DNA of 64,000 bases from Dromaius novaehollandiae (taxonomy: Eukaryota; Chordata; Aves; Casuariiformes; Dromaiidae), in assembly GCF_036370855.1 (NCBI RefSeq), contig NC_088113.1:20046501-20110500 (forward strand). The letters are read 5' to 3'. Shown here in pieces: positions 9,816 to 28,700 of this stretch. The position numbers and the translations under genes are program-made. Position 1 is the stretch's first letter. Each line of letters opens with the position of its first letter. The notes beneath the pieces were generated by a model. The model worked only from the letters and a program-made list of their open reading frames with translations, made no database searches and had not been told where the DNA came from.

Positions 9816-10139
9816 CTGAAACAGAGATCTTCGTTGGCTACCTGTAGGTGTATGTTATTCAGCTGGCTTGAAAATTCCCATGAGATTATTTAAGGAAGTT
9901 CTAGGAGCCACAAATCCTACCAGGCAAGCAGGCAAGCCGAGAGGAGGACATACTGGAGCGTGGGACAAAGTGGAGACACCAGATGCTTGATAGCTTCAAG
10001 GCAGGTGATGAAAAGGGTTGGAATAAGGACAGGCCTGACCCCCAGCTATGCTGAGTCCATACCCGTGAACCAGGGAAAAGCCTTGCCACTGAGGGCAGAA
10101 AGCGTGCTCCGAGTCGAAATGTTAATGTTTTGTACTTAC

Positions 10140-10232
10140 CTTCTTCCAGCTAACTTCTGTCAGACGGGGGAAGAACTCCTCAAAGTTGTCGCAATCTCCA
10201 GGAAAGCTGTGCGGATAACGAAAGCTGCTCAT
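10140..10232 (-). pseudogene. MuRF-like relic, exon 1 (N-terminus and first RING half)
   Basis: A 31-codon frame runs from an ATG at 10232 to a perfect donor AAG|GTAAGT at 10140/10139. It contains FRYPHSFPGDCDNFEEFF, which lines up with FKPLLGDAHSMDNLEKQL at the start of TRIM54. The CPICLEMF ring core that should follow is replaced by PRLTEVSWKK, so the first zinc-binding CxxC pair is absent. The residues that should contain CQHNLC are also not found intact downstream. This is the weakest of the six matches on its own. Its place and strand support it. Confidence 0.55.
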
Positions 10233-10239
10233 GTCAGTA

Positions 10240-12740
10240 AGACCACCTTACAGTAGCAGTAATGCTTCATCCATCACAGATGCTGGTTTAGAGGTTCAGA
10301 TAGAGAGCTCAGAGCTCCAGATTTATGTTGTGTGAATTCTCACCTTGGCTCCGAAACAAGTCCTGTAACAGCCTTTGGCACGTCTTCTGCTTGTCTTTAC
10401 TTCTGTGCCTCCACTTGAGCAGTGAAGAGTAAAACAGGCGCAGATGATGCAAGCTTCTCAGTAAAGTGAAGTTTTTGCTGTAAACAGATCTTCAAACTAT
10501 GTGGTGGGCCCCTTCCGTGGAGGCCCTAGGACCATTTCTCCTAACACTCGGCAACAATAAATTCACATCCCAGATATCCGCCATGTTCCAACTTTTATCC
10601 CTTTTGCTTTTAAGAGCTAAACTTTAGGGACAGAACGTCACCCAGCGCTTCCAGAGCTCGGGATACCAGCGGCTTCCCCAGCACAGCCGGTGCTGTGGTG
10701 CTACCCAGAACCGGCAACCGCACTGCGGCCCAGCACGGGGCTCCTCCGTTGCGAGTCTCCCCAGTCAGCGCCTCTCACAACAGCATTTTTGCACGTTTTA
10801 GGAGAACACCATTTAGCAGCCGTTAACAGCAGAGGCCTCAGGTCCTGTCTGTGATAACTGACTGGAGAAACGAGATCTTCTGAGGAGGCATCTCAACCGC
10901 TGAGACGGAGGGCATCGGTATGGGGACTCCAATGCACTCCCGGCTGTAAGAGGGAAAGAAAGTCTTCACTGAAGACTGGGAGGGCAAATTAGGATATTCA
11001 GGTCCCTATTTGGACTGTCAAGGCAACAGCTGTTCTCTTAAAGGAAGCTGCTGAGAAAAGTTCAACAGATTCACTTCCTTTCAGCACATCCAGTGGGGCT
11101 GCCGGCGGCCGATGCAGAGGACGGTTCGGAGTATTCTCCCTCTCGTTTAATTGACTCAGGCATTGCCCAGCCAGTTCTCATCGCCGGCAGATGTTGTGTG
11201 GGCGAGACAGGATTACCATGGGTTTGGTGAACACCTCCAAGCAAAGTGGGCAGATAAGCTGCCTCCAAGTTGTCCATTGTGCGGTGATTCCCTAGAAAAG
11301 ATTTGCATTCCACGCGGGTAGAGGTGACAGCGCTAACAGAGGCCGGACCTCACTCAACTCAAACCATGAGGCAGCACAACGAGGCAGCATTGCTGCTGGC
11401 TCGCTGGTCTCCAGAGCTCTGTTTCTGCCTCTCTCTTTAAGGCCCCAGGAATTTGACAGCTGAAGCTATTTCTCTCTGTTACATTTTGGTTCCTATCGAA
11501 CTCAAGAGGATAAGGGAAACAAGCCTGATTTCACAGTCAGAGTACCACGCACTTCCACTCAGTGATAAAGCTTTAAAAATATTAAGTATTTGTCGCTGCT
11601 TTGTATGTAACCCAGGCGTATGCCTCCAGACAGGGAAACATCAGCTTTAAGTCTTTGGTAGGACAAATCCTTGCTCAAGGAGGCCTGTTTGGTAGTTCTG
11701 CAACACAGATGACTTGAAAAACACAGTACAGTTGATAGTAAAAGGGAAACCTGGCATTTCGGTCACTAGTAGGGAAGAAGAAATGGCTTGCAGTTGTAGG
11801 ATACACTTCACTCCTGCACAATTATTCAAGGTTTTAACAGGAGAAGTCTAAAAAGCAAAAAAGTAAACCAGCAGCCCTAAGACAAGGGAGACATGGATTA
11901 GATTGTCTACCCTGGCAGACAACCTCCAGGTCTGAAAAGCTCTTTAGCCCTTTTCTCTCACACCACCATCAGTGAAACTGGAATGACAGCCCTTTCTCTC
12001 ATACACACCATAGGAATATATTCATTAAAAAGCAGAAATGCACTGAACACTGCAACAGGGAGCAAACACCTAACACAGAGAGGACATCTCTCTCCACCAC
12101 CACCTTCCCAAACAATCCTTTCTGCACATCATGGATACCAAGCATCAGCAGGGAAAAAACATAGGATTGCAAAGACGCATGAGGTACAGTAGAACCAATT
12201 TTACTGAAAGGATCTCCTGTTACAGGGTTAACTAATTCCTCATCTGAGCTCACGGACAGAACTCATTGAAAATGCACACTGCCAAATACGTGTCAGTGCT
12301 GGGCTGCACATATACCAACCTCCCTTTCAGAATTGCAGCAATCTTAGCAAACTTTATGAATTTACATGATTCTGAGTTCATGTAAATTTTGGTCATTTCT
12401 ACACAATTTCACTCTTCCCACATTTCCAGAAATTATGCCTATTTCATAAATTCAGGATCCCTGCAACACTTGCGTCTGGCAGGAAGTCAAACAGCCCATT
12501 ACATATTTCAGGTCTTTGGCCTTTAGCGCTCAGAACCAGGGACTCCAAGACCCAGGTGTAAAGGAGAGGGGGAAAGAAGGGTGCAGTTCGAAAGCCAGTG
12601 ATGAACACAAACCACCTGACCTCTTTGAGGTCACCCACCTCCAAGCAAAACCCTGCCTCACCAGGTCCTTCAGGCAGCCGGCCACGCAGGTGCTCGTTTT
12701 CGTGACGAGTTCAAGTGCACAAATAAGGAAAGAAAAAGCC
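10240..12740. other. Intergenic DNA between the MuRF-like relic and the DNAJC5 3' end
   Basis: About 2.5 kb of mixed-composition DNA with no recognised exon, RNA gene or repeat family. Short open frames are scattered on both strands without splice context. If the relic once had a promoter, it would lie at the left end of this stretch. Confidence 0.5.
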
Positions 12741-12744
12741 CATG

Positions 12745-12771
12745 TTTATTTCCGCATTGAAAACATTTATT
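12745..12771 (-). terminator. DNAJC5: Probable distal DNAJC5 polyadenylation signals
   Basis: Two AATAAA hexamers on the minus strand (12766-12771 and 12745-12750) lie at the edge of the AU-rich UTR-like block. Cleavage would fall near 12725-12750. Confidence 0.45.
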
Positions 12772-15700
12772 TTACAACAGTGGTTTCAGATAACTTAGCA
12801 ATCTTTATTTTAGTTTATGTTCGGACATACAATACACAAATTACCATGCTAAAACATAAAATAATTCCTTCTGCTGTAACTGCGTGTATGTACAGGAGCT
12901 CAGTAGTATCGAGTGTTACAATCCACAAAGTTCAGACAGCCACATTTACTTACATACAATTCGAAGTGTGGTCCTTTAGTAACATAACAAAATATATATA
13001 AGTCTATATTATAATCGCTTTTCAGATGCATTTATACTTTGATTGTTTTTACATCGGCAAACATTTTTTTAAACATGGGCTTCCCTCCCCAACCCCTCCC
13101 ACCCCACCGGAGCCGAAGTCCAGTGCAAATGCAAAACGCATTCTCTCATCACATCTTCAGCTCCCACAGGCTTCATAAAGAGGCCAATATAACAAAACCC
13201 CATAATGAATTATTTATTTCAGGGCCTTGCTCACATGCAAAATTAACCTAAACTGCCTTGGATGTCTGTGATAACGCAAACCAAATAATCCACACCCAGC
13301 CCCAAAAAGTGGGAGAAGGTGGGGATGCAGTGGAAGGAAGGAATGACAGCAACTGGCTTAAGTGGCACACATCCAAACAAGGAAACAGCGAGTGTTTTGA
13401 ACTTGGCAAACTTCAAAGTTCATCTACCGTAACAGACACAAATATAACTTCAAACATGTAAGTAATAAAAGGAATCCCCCATATATTTCCCCATTTCTGC
13501 TGATTGCCATTAAGCAGAAAACCCATGTGTGTTTTGTATGTTAGGCAACAGCTTCTGGAACATAGGGCCCAACTAGGGCCAGCTGCATTCTCTACCCAAT
13601 ATGACTAGAAGTAATTTGGTGGTACATACACGTACGTTGGCCACAATCTTTTTGCCTTTATGCAAATCATCAGCTAACTTTAGTTTTATGACTTGCAATA
13701 ACTCCAAGTCTTATGAATCCAACCTGTAAGCACTATAAATTGAATAACTGGACCAGACTGTGCAAATGCATCATATGATTCAAGTTTAAATTCTCACTAG
13801 CAAGGAGGGAAGACTTTAGGAATCCGCTTGAGTAGAAGATTGATTTTCCCTTTTCAAACAGCACAGCTCTCTCACTAGTACTACCTATTTATTTATACAA
13901 CAGGATCCTTTCACCATTTCCTTCATCGGTCATTTAAACTGACAAATCTTGTTTGTTTTTTCCTGCAGCTGAAAGGAGAAAGCACAATTCTGGACACACG
14001 AAACTCACACCTTCGGCTTTTCTGTCTGAGAGTTCATAGAAGTACTTTGAGCCAAATTTCATGTTTTACCACCAAAGAAAAAACAGCAGCAAGTACTAGG
14101 TGCACACCTGTTGTATAAATATATACATATGTGCATATATACATACATACACACACATGATGTTGCAATCCAAAACCTACAGCACAGGTTTGGACCTTGC
14201 TTTGTGAAGTCACCGAGTCCCACTTTGTAGAGTACAAAGTAGTTAAAACCAGTATAGGAAAAAAAACACATCAATATATTCTATTACGCCTTTAGTGATT
14301 AGCACATTGACCATATTTACTGTCCCCCCCACATACCAGCCCATGCAAGCCAAAGTTATTCCAGAGATCGCCCTTACCCTCCTTGCTACTGTTGGGTGTC
14401 ATTTCTTTCCTCTATAGGAGAGTTGAAACAGGTAAATCCCAGCTCCGCCCTCACAGGACAGGGCAGTTGGCAGGAATCAGGTAGGTCGTTACATTTTTTG
14501 GAAGCCATTGCTGTACACAGAATATAAGCAACCATTCACAAACTACGAGAATACACCCACATTGCTGGCTGTGGGGGAAAGGGAGCAGAGAAGACGACAG
14601 CACTCAAGAATGGATAGCCATTTTGTGTAAGAGCTTCCTCTACACATATATATAGCCACCAACAATTCCCAGCATCTCTCCTTCTAACAACAAAATTAAC
14701 TGTACATGTAACATTGGCATTTTATTTTCAAATGAAGGTATGTCTTCCAGATCTATGGAGTTTGGCTTGTGCAAACAAAAACAACAGAAAGCTTCCCTTA
14801 CACAGTTTCTTCTTGTAAAGAAAGCACCTTCTTGGAATGAAATGGGAATTTCAGTCTTGCAGAGTCTCAGATAGCACTTAAATCTCCAAATACAGTACGT
14901 AGAGCAGACCATAGTTCTTGCAGGACTTGAACACTGACAAATTACCTGCCATTTTGTTAGCTATCAATTATACTTCTTTCAAGATATTTTAAGCAGTTGT
15001 TGGCATAATGATATACTACAAACTAGATGATTTCCACTATAATACAGAGAAGCGGCATCAAATGACAAAGCAAGTTAAGTTTATACCAACCTTACACTAT
15101 AAATATTCGCATGGGGGGAGGTACGTTTCAGTGCTCTGATTCTAAGATTAATGCAGATTTAAACAGCATCCAGAATTATTAACATGAGGCAGGGGCTGCC
15201 AAGTGGCAAAAGCCTACCTGACTACCTAGCAAGAATCTCCTGTTAAGCAGTAAGCCAATATCCAGTTGCATTGGGTAGAAAAAACTGCAGCACAAATGCA
15301 TTTCCTAAGTTTTCTGGAAATGCCAAGAACACTGAAGGGCACCAGACAAAGGGCACAAACTAGTTAAGAAAACAGGTACCTCTCTCAAGGACTGTGTACA
15401 TTACAAATGCTCAAAGATCAGCCCCCTAAAAAGCATAGTCACATCCCTCCACACCACATAACATAACCATTTTAAAAATGGATCAGGAATATATTTGCTG
15501 TCAGGTTCCTGCCCTGGTTATACCTGTAATGCATATATGCTCCGACATCAAGGGTTTTTAAAATTGTAGCCCCACCACCACCACAGCACTGTTGCAAGAC
15601 TCAGTATTTCTTAGTACTGTGTTAAAGCCGTCTTCCTAAGCAGGTGTTTCTAATCATACTGTAGGCTGTGTACACATACGTTTCAAAGAGCATCACATTT

Positions 15701-16360
15701 TCAAGAACACTATGAGCACTAATATCTAAAGCAGTTTAAAAATACTACAAATCTAAAAATAAGACTAAAAAGATAATATGGCTCTAAAACATCCCTGCAT
15801 GGAATTAGCAGAAATCTACACAATATCAGATGCCATTGATGTTTACATAAACAAATTTATATACAGATAAATATTTAAGAACTTCCTACACATATTACTA
15901 ACAAAATGAAACTGGCATTTAACAGGTGTGACGCCCCTTCATTCACTTCAAGTGAAGTATTGAATTCTTGGTTGTACTACATTGGGTTTGGGGAATTCCC
16001 CATGCACAGGGAGGACAGGGCACAGCAAGTCCAGCACCAGCTACTTCTAAGACAGCTTTGCTGCTGTCAGATGAGACAGTACCTACACATTCCTTGAAAG
16101 GAGGCAGTAGCTTTCCTTACTTATCCTAAGTTACAAATACCATAGCTCTCCATACAACAAAACTTTTGGATAAGATCAGTGGTCCTTGATATCAGTCCAT
16201 GAAACTCTCCAAACCAGATGGTCCCATAAACTCCTAATAACAAGGAGCTACAACTGTTAAGAAAATGGGTGCCGAGTAGGTTCGATGAGCTAGATGGAAG
16301 TGGCTGAACTACTTAAACAGAGATTCTCAGGTAACTTGTAAAAATCATGATGTGACTTTT

Positions 16361-16400
16361 AAAAAACAAAACAAAACAAAAAAAAACAAAACAAAAAAAA
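16361..16400. repeat. A-rich (AAAAC)n tract
   Basis: An AAAAC-type low-complexity run within the DNAJC5 3' UTR. It is T/G-rich in the transcript. Confidence 0.8.
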
Positions 16401-19400
16401 TCAAACTTCAAGTTTTAATTCTGGCAACACACCAAACAGATCAACAGTGCTCAGGTTTAATTTTGGAAGGAAACATTCTGCATATAAGCCAGTAACAAGT
16501 ATTTTCACCCAGGCTTTAGTGCCTGTAAAGTTATGCTATTTCAGCTCTGGCAGGGACATCGCAGCTCCAGAAACTTAAGCTCAGATATGTTGGTTGATCT
16601 TAAGCACTAGATTTTTAACCATTATTTCCAGTACAATTCTGCATTCACTGGAATTCAATTTGGCCATTTTTCAAAGACAGAAGTGCAACTCGTGTAACCC
16701 CAGGATACACTTGTACCTTATTTACGACATAAGAAAAAAGTGGGCATTAACCTAGATATCTTCTGATTATACAATTTTTGTTTTAAAGAAACACTGTTTA
16801 AATAACTATTTCTTACACAGTTTGAGAAGTAAGGAAAGAAAGAAAGTCAAGAACACATTAGTACACAGTAATCTTAAATTCAGAGGTTTAAGACTAACCT
16901 GGGCAAACTTAGCAGTTTCAAAAGATACTCATATTCATATTTTTCCCCTTGATTTCTTGTAACTGGGATCTCAGAGTAGTTTCCCTTGAAACACCTAACA
17001 TCGTATGGGCATATACAATATACAGATTAAATTACTATTCCCACAACCACAGAAACAGCTGAAAAGCAAGCAGTATCTCTTAAATTCATGCCTTGGTAAA
17101 TGAAGAACTAATTGCTGGTTGAAATGTTGGGTTCAGGAAGGGAAGGGAATTGTTTGTCTGTTTTTAAAACAGCAAATTTATCCTGAACTTTTGCACAAGT
17201 AGTGCAAAACACGGATAAAGGTATCCCCTCCAACCTTCATTGGCTTCATACATTTCAGTTTTGATATCAGCCTGTACACAGAAGTCTGCAGGGCTCCCTC
17301 ACACTGCACTGCTTCTGGGGAACGGAGTAAGAGTGACTCTCGCCACGGCCTGAAGGTACGTTACACAAGTCCCCAGCGCGCCCAGTTTCCAAGCCACAAC
17401 CTCCCGCCGACTCGTCCAGACCAGGGAAGTACCCAGGGAGACTGAGAAACAGAACCCAATTTGGAAGGAACGCCACCAGCCGACCCCGATGTGACGAGTC
17501 CCAGCTGCTCCCGCAGAGCAACAACTGCCCTTTTGTGTTACACATCTAGACCAATACATGGAAACAGAAGAGTATTACAGACTGCGGTACACAAGGAAAC
17601 AGCATTTTTCTCCTTCTGCTGAGTCCCTCTTACTAACTAAGCTGATTTACAAAGCCACAAAGTTATCACTTTATTTTTACCAAGAACATTGACTCATTTG
17701 CACGGGTTGCAATTTTGACCAGTGAGTTTGTAGCGGATAAAGTCTGCATAGATATTCAAGCATATTCAAGGGTGGAATTCTACTTTAAGAACAGGCTTCA
17801 GACAAAATCTACAAGGCAAGCCCATGAGATGTTATTTTTCCCAGCTTAAAAGTTACTTTTCCTTCCAAAGGGTCAAAGACTTTGATTAATAAGGACCTCA
17901 AGTCAAATCATATATGACTGTCCTCAAAGCCATCCAAGACAGTTTTGCCTGATACAAAAAGTTAAAAGTAAACCAGTAAACCACAAGGTTTCAGATCTGA
18001 AGGACTGTCAACAAGGAAGAACTTACTTAACAACTGTTTCTTAAATCTGGTCAGTTAATTAAAAGCTCTTTTTGGATTTCTGGATCCCAATGTGTTATCA
18101 AAAGCATACCTATCTGCAACAAGCTCACATGCAGGCAACAAATGTGCTTGTACCAACTGCTACGGGAAAGTCTGAGTTTGTGACCATCTCTCACTTAGTA
18201 TTTAGACTGTGTAAAGAACCTTTTCTTCTACCTGGTATGTTTAACAGGGTTTCACGTCAGACTATGTGCTCTATCATTTTCGGCCCATGGAAAGGCAGAA
18301 TGAAATACATTCAGACAGATTTTCACATTCCTCTCCCCCCCTTTAATCCGGACAGTATCCAGAAAAACTGTACCTTTTACAAACCTAGGCCAGCCAAATG
18401 GCAGTACGCCTTGCCCTCCTCAGACAGGAGGGTCCCCTTCATTTTCAGGTGGTCATCTTATAAGCTGACAGTGCTTTAACCCATTCAAAAGCAACACCTG
18501 GACCTTGTAGAAAAAGCAGCATAAAAGACCTTCAAAGAAGATACTAGATGGGAGGATTTAAATCACTCATCAAGAGAAATAGATGATAAATGAAAAGGGG
18601 AGATGGGGGATGAAAAGGACAGTAGAGGCAATGTGATATAAAACCATGAAGATCAAAATTAAAGAGGTTGTAAATAAATGCTAAAAGTGCCAAGTGTAGA
18701 TTTACTGGTAGCTATTCTAGATCCTGACTCAATATTATCTAAAGCAAGATTATTAACAACAAAATATACCAGCAATTCACCAGCTGACTAAAATGTTGTC
18801 ATAAATCTCAATAATCCAGTTTCAAGAGCAGTATTCAAAAATGATTTGGTTTCAAAACAGTACAGGAAACCTTTCAATAGTTTTCCCAAAGTTTTTCTGA
18901 GGAATAGAAAAACACTGATGTAAACAAGTCTAAATGCAAGACTATGTGCAAATTATACAACATAAACACAAAGAAAAGTGTTTTGTTCTTAAAAAGCTAT
19001 TTAAGTATTCCATAAAGATGTTCATGAGAAAATCAAAGAGCTTTTGTGTTAACAAAAACTGAATAAAAAACAAAAAAGTAATACCCCATTTGTCTATTAG
19101 AATGTTGGATTATTCAAACACATTTTAAGAAATCTTTTTTTTTTCTTTTTTACATTTACGCTATTGCCTATCATCTGCATTTTATTTACTTGGCCAATAA
19201 AAACTGATTAATTGGTTTCACTTCAAGATTCTCATGCATTCAGAAAAGCTGCATTATTTGGTCTTTAGAATTTCAGGAAAAAGTCAAACCAAAACAGAAT
19301 TGTGCTTGAAGTTTAAAGTCCACCATGACCACCACCAAATAAACCTATTTATATTTGGGTTTGTGGCAAATTAACTTTTGTGGTTACACTGTCACTGAAG

Positions 19401-20096
19401 ATCCCCTTAAGCATAAACAGCTGTTCATCAATTTACTCTTCAAAGATTGAAAACTCTCCCTTTTTATTTTTCAAGGTGGATTTATTTAAGCTGAAAACCA
19501 GCATTAAGGAGAAATCTAGTTCTGCAGTACTGGCATTTTTGGTTCTTGGCTTTGTAAACTTGCTTAGATAACAATGCAGGAAAAGGACAAATAAAAGGAT
19601 TGATTGTTGCATTCACATGAAAAACCATGAACTTTTAAAAGGTCTTCAACAGCTCAGCTGTATGGAAGCATGGTGGCTTCTGTGAAACGTTTTCTTTTTT
19701 AAAATCTCATTTTTAGGCCAATACCACTGCTTAAAATGCAGAATGTCTCCATCACACTTATTTTGTGACAACTCAATACATTACACCACAGACATTTAAC
19801 ATAACTCCATACATGCTATTAAAAAAAAAAAAAAGGAAAGGAAAGGAAACAAATAAGATCATAGATAAACTGCTTTAAATACTGCATGCTACAGCACTTC
19901 ACGTATCGTCAAGATACGACACTGAAGGTGACAAAAGGCTGAAGGGATTACAAAATATTTTCGGCAGGTTGGAAAGCTGCCTTTTTACTGTGGCAGAATT
20001 TTTCCCCCTCCCCATCTCTACTTCTAATGTTCATGATTCTAGTGTTGAGTTGGCCATGTATTTATTTATCCATTCTAATTACAGTATTTCTTTAAC

Positions 20097-25704
<5,608 letters not shown>

Positions 25705-28700
25705 CTGAACAGAGAACTGTCCCCAAACAAACAAAAAACAAACAAACAAACGAAGATTAAGAAATGCTTGAACAAAACAGGACACAGACCTCATTCATCA
25801 AATCAGCTTTCAAACCAGAGTTTTCACATAAAAATCCAATTTTACAAGGTTTAAATGGGCTTTGAAGGAAAAAAAGCTTGAACACTGTGTAACTTAGGAA
25901 GTTACAGAATCAGTGAATTATCAGTGAAAACAACTATCACCTTCAGCACAACTCCAGGCACTACAGAATCACCAGTGTAAATAAAATTCAATTCTATTCC
26001 TTTCAAAAACCTGAAATCAACAGCTGAGGTATAGCTAACAGGTATGCACTATACATCCCTAAAGCTACTTCATCTTCTTTCTTAGTATTATTATTTAGAT
26101 AATTTATTACTGATAATACCTATAAGAACAACTTGACAACAGACAGGTTGCTATTGTGCTGAGGCTGTCTTTTTGCACTGTACCTGTATGGAGCTAAGCA
26201 GAAAGATAGATTTCATAAGCTACCTAGAAATGAGTTACTCAACCTGACTGTTTCATTTAAAGCACTATGCAAAAATACTATCCTGGCAACTGCGAAGAAA
26301 CAAGCCCCTTGTTCACTCACCATACAAGCTGTGCAATGAGAGCTTTTCCAGACTTCCCAGTAACACATCACTGTCCCAATGTGAATAACTTTATGCTCAA
26401 TAGATCTAATCATCTCCATCCACAGTAGCTACATATCATAAAAAAGACCACCTATACGAGCAAACAAGCATGAGATATTGCCTTGCCATCACTATCCATA
26501 GGGGCTGCATTTGAAGACCTTGGAAGCCATAAGCTCTATATCATTACCTCTCTCTGGTTCCTTCTGACTTTAAAAATAACTTAAAACAAAGCATTTAATA
26601 AACACATCATAACAGCTTTGATAAATGGAACACAATAGACTAGGTTTTAAGACATCACAATTCATATAAATAAATTATCCAACTTTGGGCAGAGCGTATC
26701 TTCATGATACCAATCACGTCAAATAAACTCAGTACAGCCAGAAATTCCAAACCCTTAGGTATAAAACACTGTGTAAAGCAGAATACCACTTTCTCAAATG
26801 GATCTGCTTCGTTCAGTCCTAAGGCAAAACTCCCTACTGATGGTCCAATAGCAAAATAACCCAAATATTTATTCTGAAGGGAAAGTTCACAGAGACCCAA
26901 CAAAGTGTTTATTGCAGAAGCAGCACTGACAGTTCCTGTCCTTTAAAAGCTACTCTGGCTCTCTAAAAACAAAATATTACTGAAATTGGTAAAACACAAA
27001 AAAACAGTATTGATCTCTACATGTAAATCAGTTATTAATCCCACCTGAATGCACAACAACTAAAATATTTGGCAATGAGATCAAAAAAGAAGAAAATTCT
27101 GGGGAAAAAAAAAATTGTCTCAGGTAGGAGAGCTATCTGGAGGACAACTAGAAGAAAAGAAATTGTAAACAGCTTCATTTTCCCTTTTCCTTTGCCTGGA
27201 GAAGGCCTATATATCTCACACTAATCATCTAATAATAACTGAAAGCCCAGGGTAAACTAAATTGCATACTCTTTGTGATGCTAAAGAAACCTCCACCACC
27301 TCCCAAAAGCCCCAGCCTCTCCTCAGTGGCACCGAGTCAAGCAGAATCCTTTAAACCAAATTCAGTGTGACGAGGCCTGTGCATCCCACTACGAAAAAAG
27401 AGAACAGCTGCCCAAAGAGGAGGCAATCTTCCCTCTAATAATTTAGAGTAGTGGATCAACATTTAACATGTGCTCTAGTGAAATGATAGTACTTGAATGT
27501 GAGTTAACCTCCCAGTCTAAATTCAAATATGAAAGACCCTAGAGGTCTCCCCTGGGACAGGCCACTGACAGACACTCTACGCCTCTAACATCCTTAGGAG
27601 ATTAGCATTTGCCACTCTTTAGCTGCAGAACCGCAGCACGGATGAGCATCGAAGAGAAGACTATTGGCTATTTTTGGATTATGTCATTACAGTTAGCCCA
27701 CACCAGATTATGCAGTCTTTGAAAAAGATATTTAAAGCACCAGACTTTTCTAATTTAACCCTTTATCTTCTATAATTAAGTTAATAACTTTAGCATTCAA
27801 ATGGCTACCTAAAACAAATGTGCTAAGAGGCTGCTTCCTTCACTACATGTTTCTTTAGTGCAAATTAACTGAAAGAACTGGATGCATTTCCACTCCACAG
27901 AGAAAACAAGCCCTCTTGCTATCCCAGCAGAGAAAATCCCTCAGTACTCTTAGCATCTTATTCCTGAGGCATCTGTGTCAGCGTCAGGCCGTCATCTCAC
28001 TCAGTTCAAATTTCCAGAGAAAACAAAGTTTAGATAAAAGAATTACAAAAAGTACAGGATTATGTAAAAACAAAGATGCAAGGATAATAATAATGCAGAA
28101 AAACACTGAGAATACTTTTGTTTTAGTGTTCAAGTCCACCTGTGCTGAAAGCACATCCAAGTGTACCAATCTGGATAACATATAACAAACAAGCAGCCAA
28201 GTACGTAAGTCTAAAGTCTTTTTAGTCCAGCCACCATATTCTGAGCATTTTCTCTGTAATTGCAGTCAATACTGAACTTTGTTGCAATCACTTCTACATA
28301 GTTATTTATTGATGTGCATTCACACAGACCCCTAATTTGCTCACATCACTTTCTCAATAGCTCTCTCCAAGATGCAGCTTGCCATACTTTCCTATGATTC
28401 ATACACAAATCCCTTTGACAAACCTGATGAAATTCTAACCCTGTCACCCGATTTCTTTACAAGTGAAAAATATTCAGATAAAATTCAAATGGCTGAGGAA
28501 AAGGAAAACAAAAACAACAAAAAAAAGAAATTTAACAACTAGATCTTTTTGGAAGATGTTTTCTTTGAAATTTTAAAGTAAAAAAAACAAAACCAAAAAC
28601 TTTTGCTGGTTTAAGTAAATGTCTGCTAATGTTCTGGCAAGCCTATCATTTGGAAGGTAGAGAAATGTTGTCACGCAACCACCACAGAAATACGCACCTT

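Larger units (their letters stand above)
7105..10232 (-). pseudogene. MuRF-family (TRIM54/55/63-like) decayed gene, six recognisable exon remnants
   Basis: Six minus-strand blocks occur in the order of a muscle RING-finger E3 ligase gene: N-terminus and first RING half, second RING half, B-box, first coiled-coil exon, second coiled-coil exon, and COS-box start. Several retain GT/AG borders. Distinctive matches are LQRNLKVKNIVGISKQES (family: LQRNLLVENIIDIYKQES), CEEHKEETLSIYC (family: CEEHEEERINIYC) and ELTGGIGALAAASGGIQ (family: ELSDGIAVLVGSNDRVQ). Most RING and B-box zinc ligands are gone. The B-box exon and the second coiled-coil exon each need a change of frame. No product is therefore expected. 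The introns are still present, so this is a decayed resident gene and not a retrocopy. Its position between CRH2 and DNAJC5 matches TRIM55 between CRH and DNAJC5B. Which MuRF paralogue it descends from is unresolved. Confidence 0.85.
12745..20096 (-). other. DNAJC5: DNAJC5 3' UTR (probable maximum extent)
   Basis: After the stop codon at 20097, the minus strand runs for over 7 kb without another coding exon. It is AU-rich with many ATTTA and TGTATATA (Pumilio-like) words, for example near 14110-14160. AATAAA signals occur soon after the stop (20061-20066) and at several intermediate points. The most distal clear pair is at 12766-12771 and 12745-12750, where base composition also changes. A UTR of this length would exceed the several-kb human DNAJC5 3' UTR. 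The distal end is inference. Confidence 0.5.

Noticed and set aside
12516-13001. 161-codon plus-strand frame spanning the DNAJC5 3' end
   Set aside because: It crosses the probable polyadenylation region of the opposite gene and has no recognisable domain.
18072-18479. 135-codon plus-strand frame opposite the DNAJC5 3' UTR
   Set aside because: No known motif, no splice sites and no polyadenylation signal. Its length is not exceptional in 7 kb of UTR.
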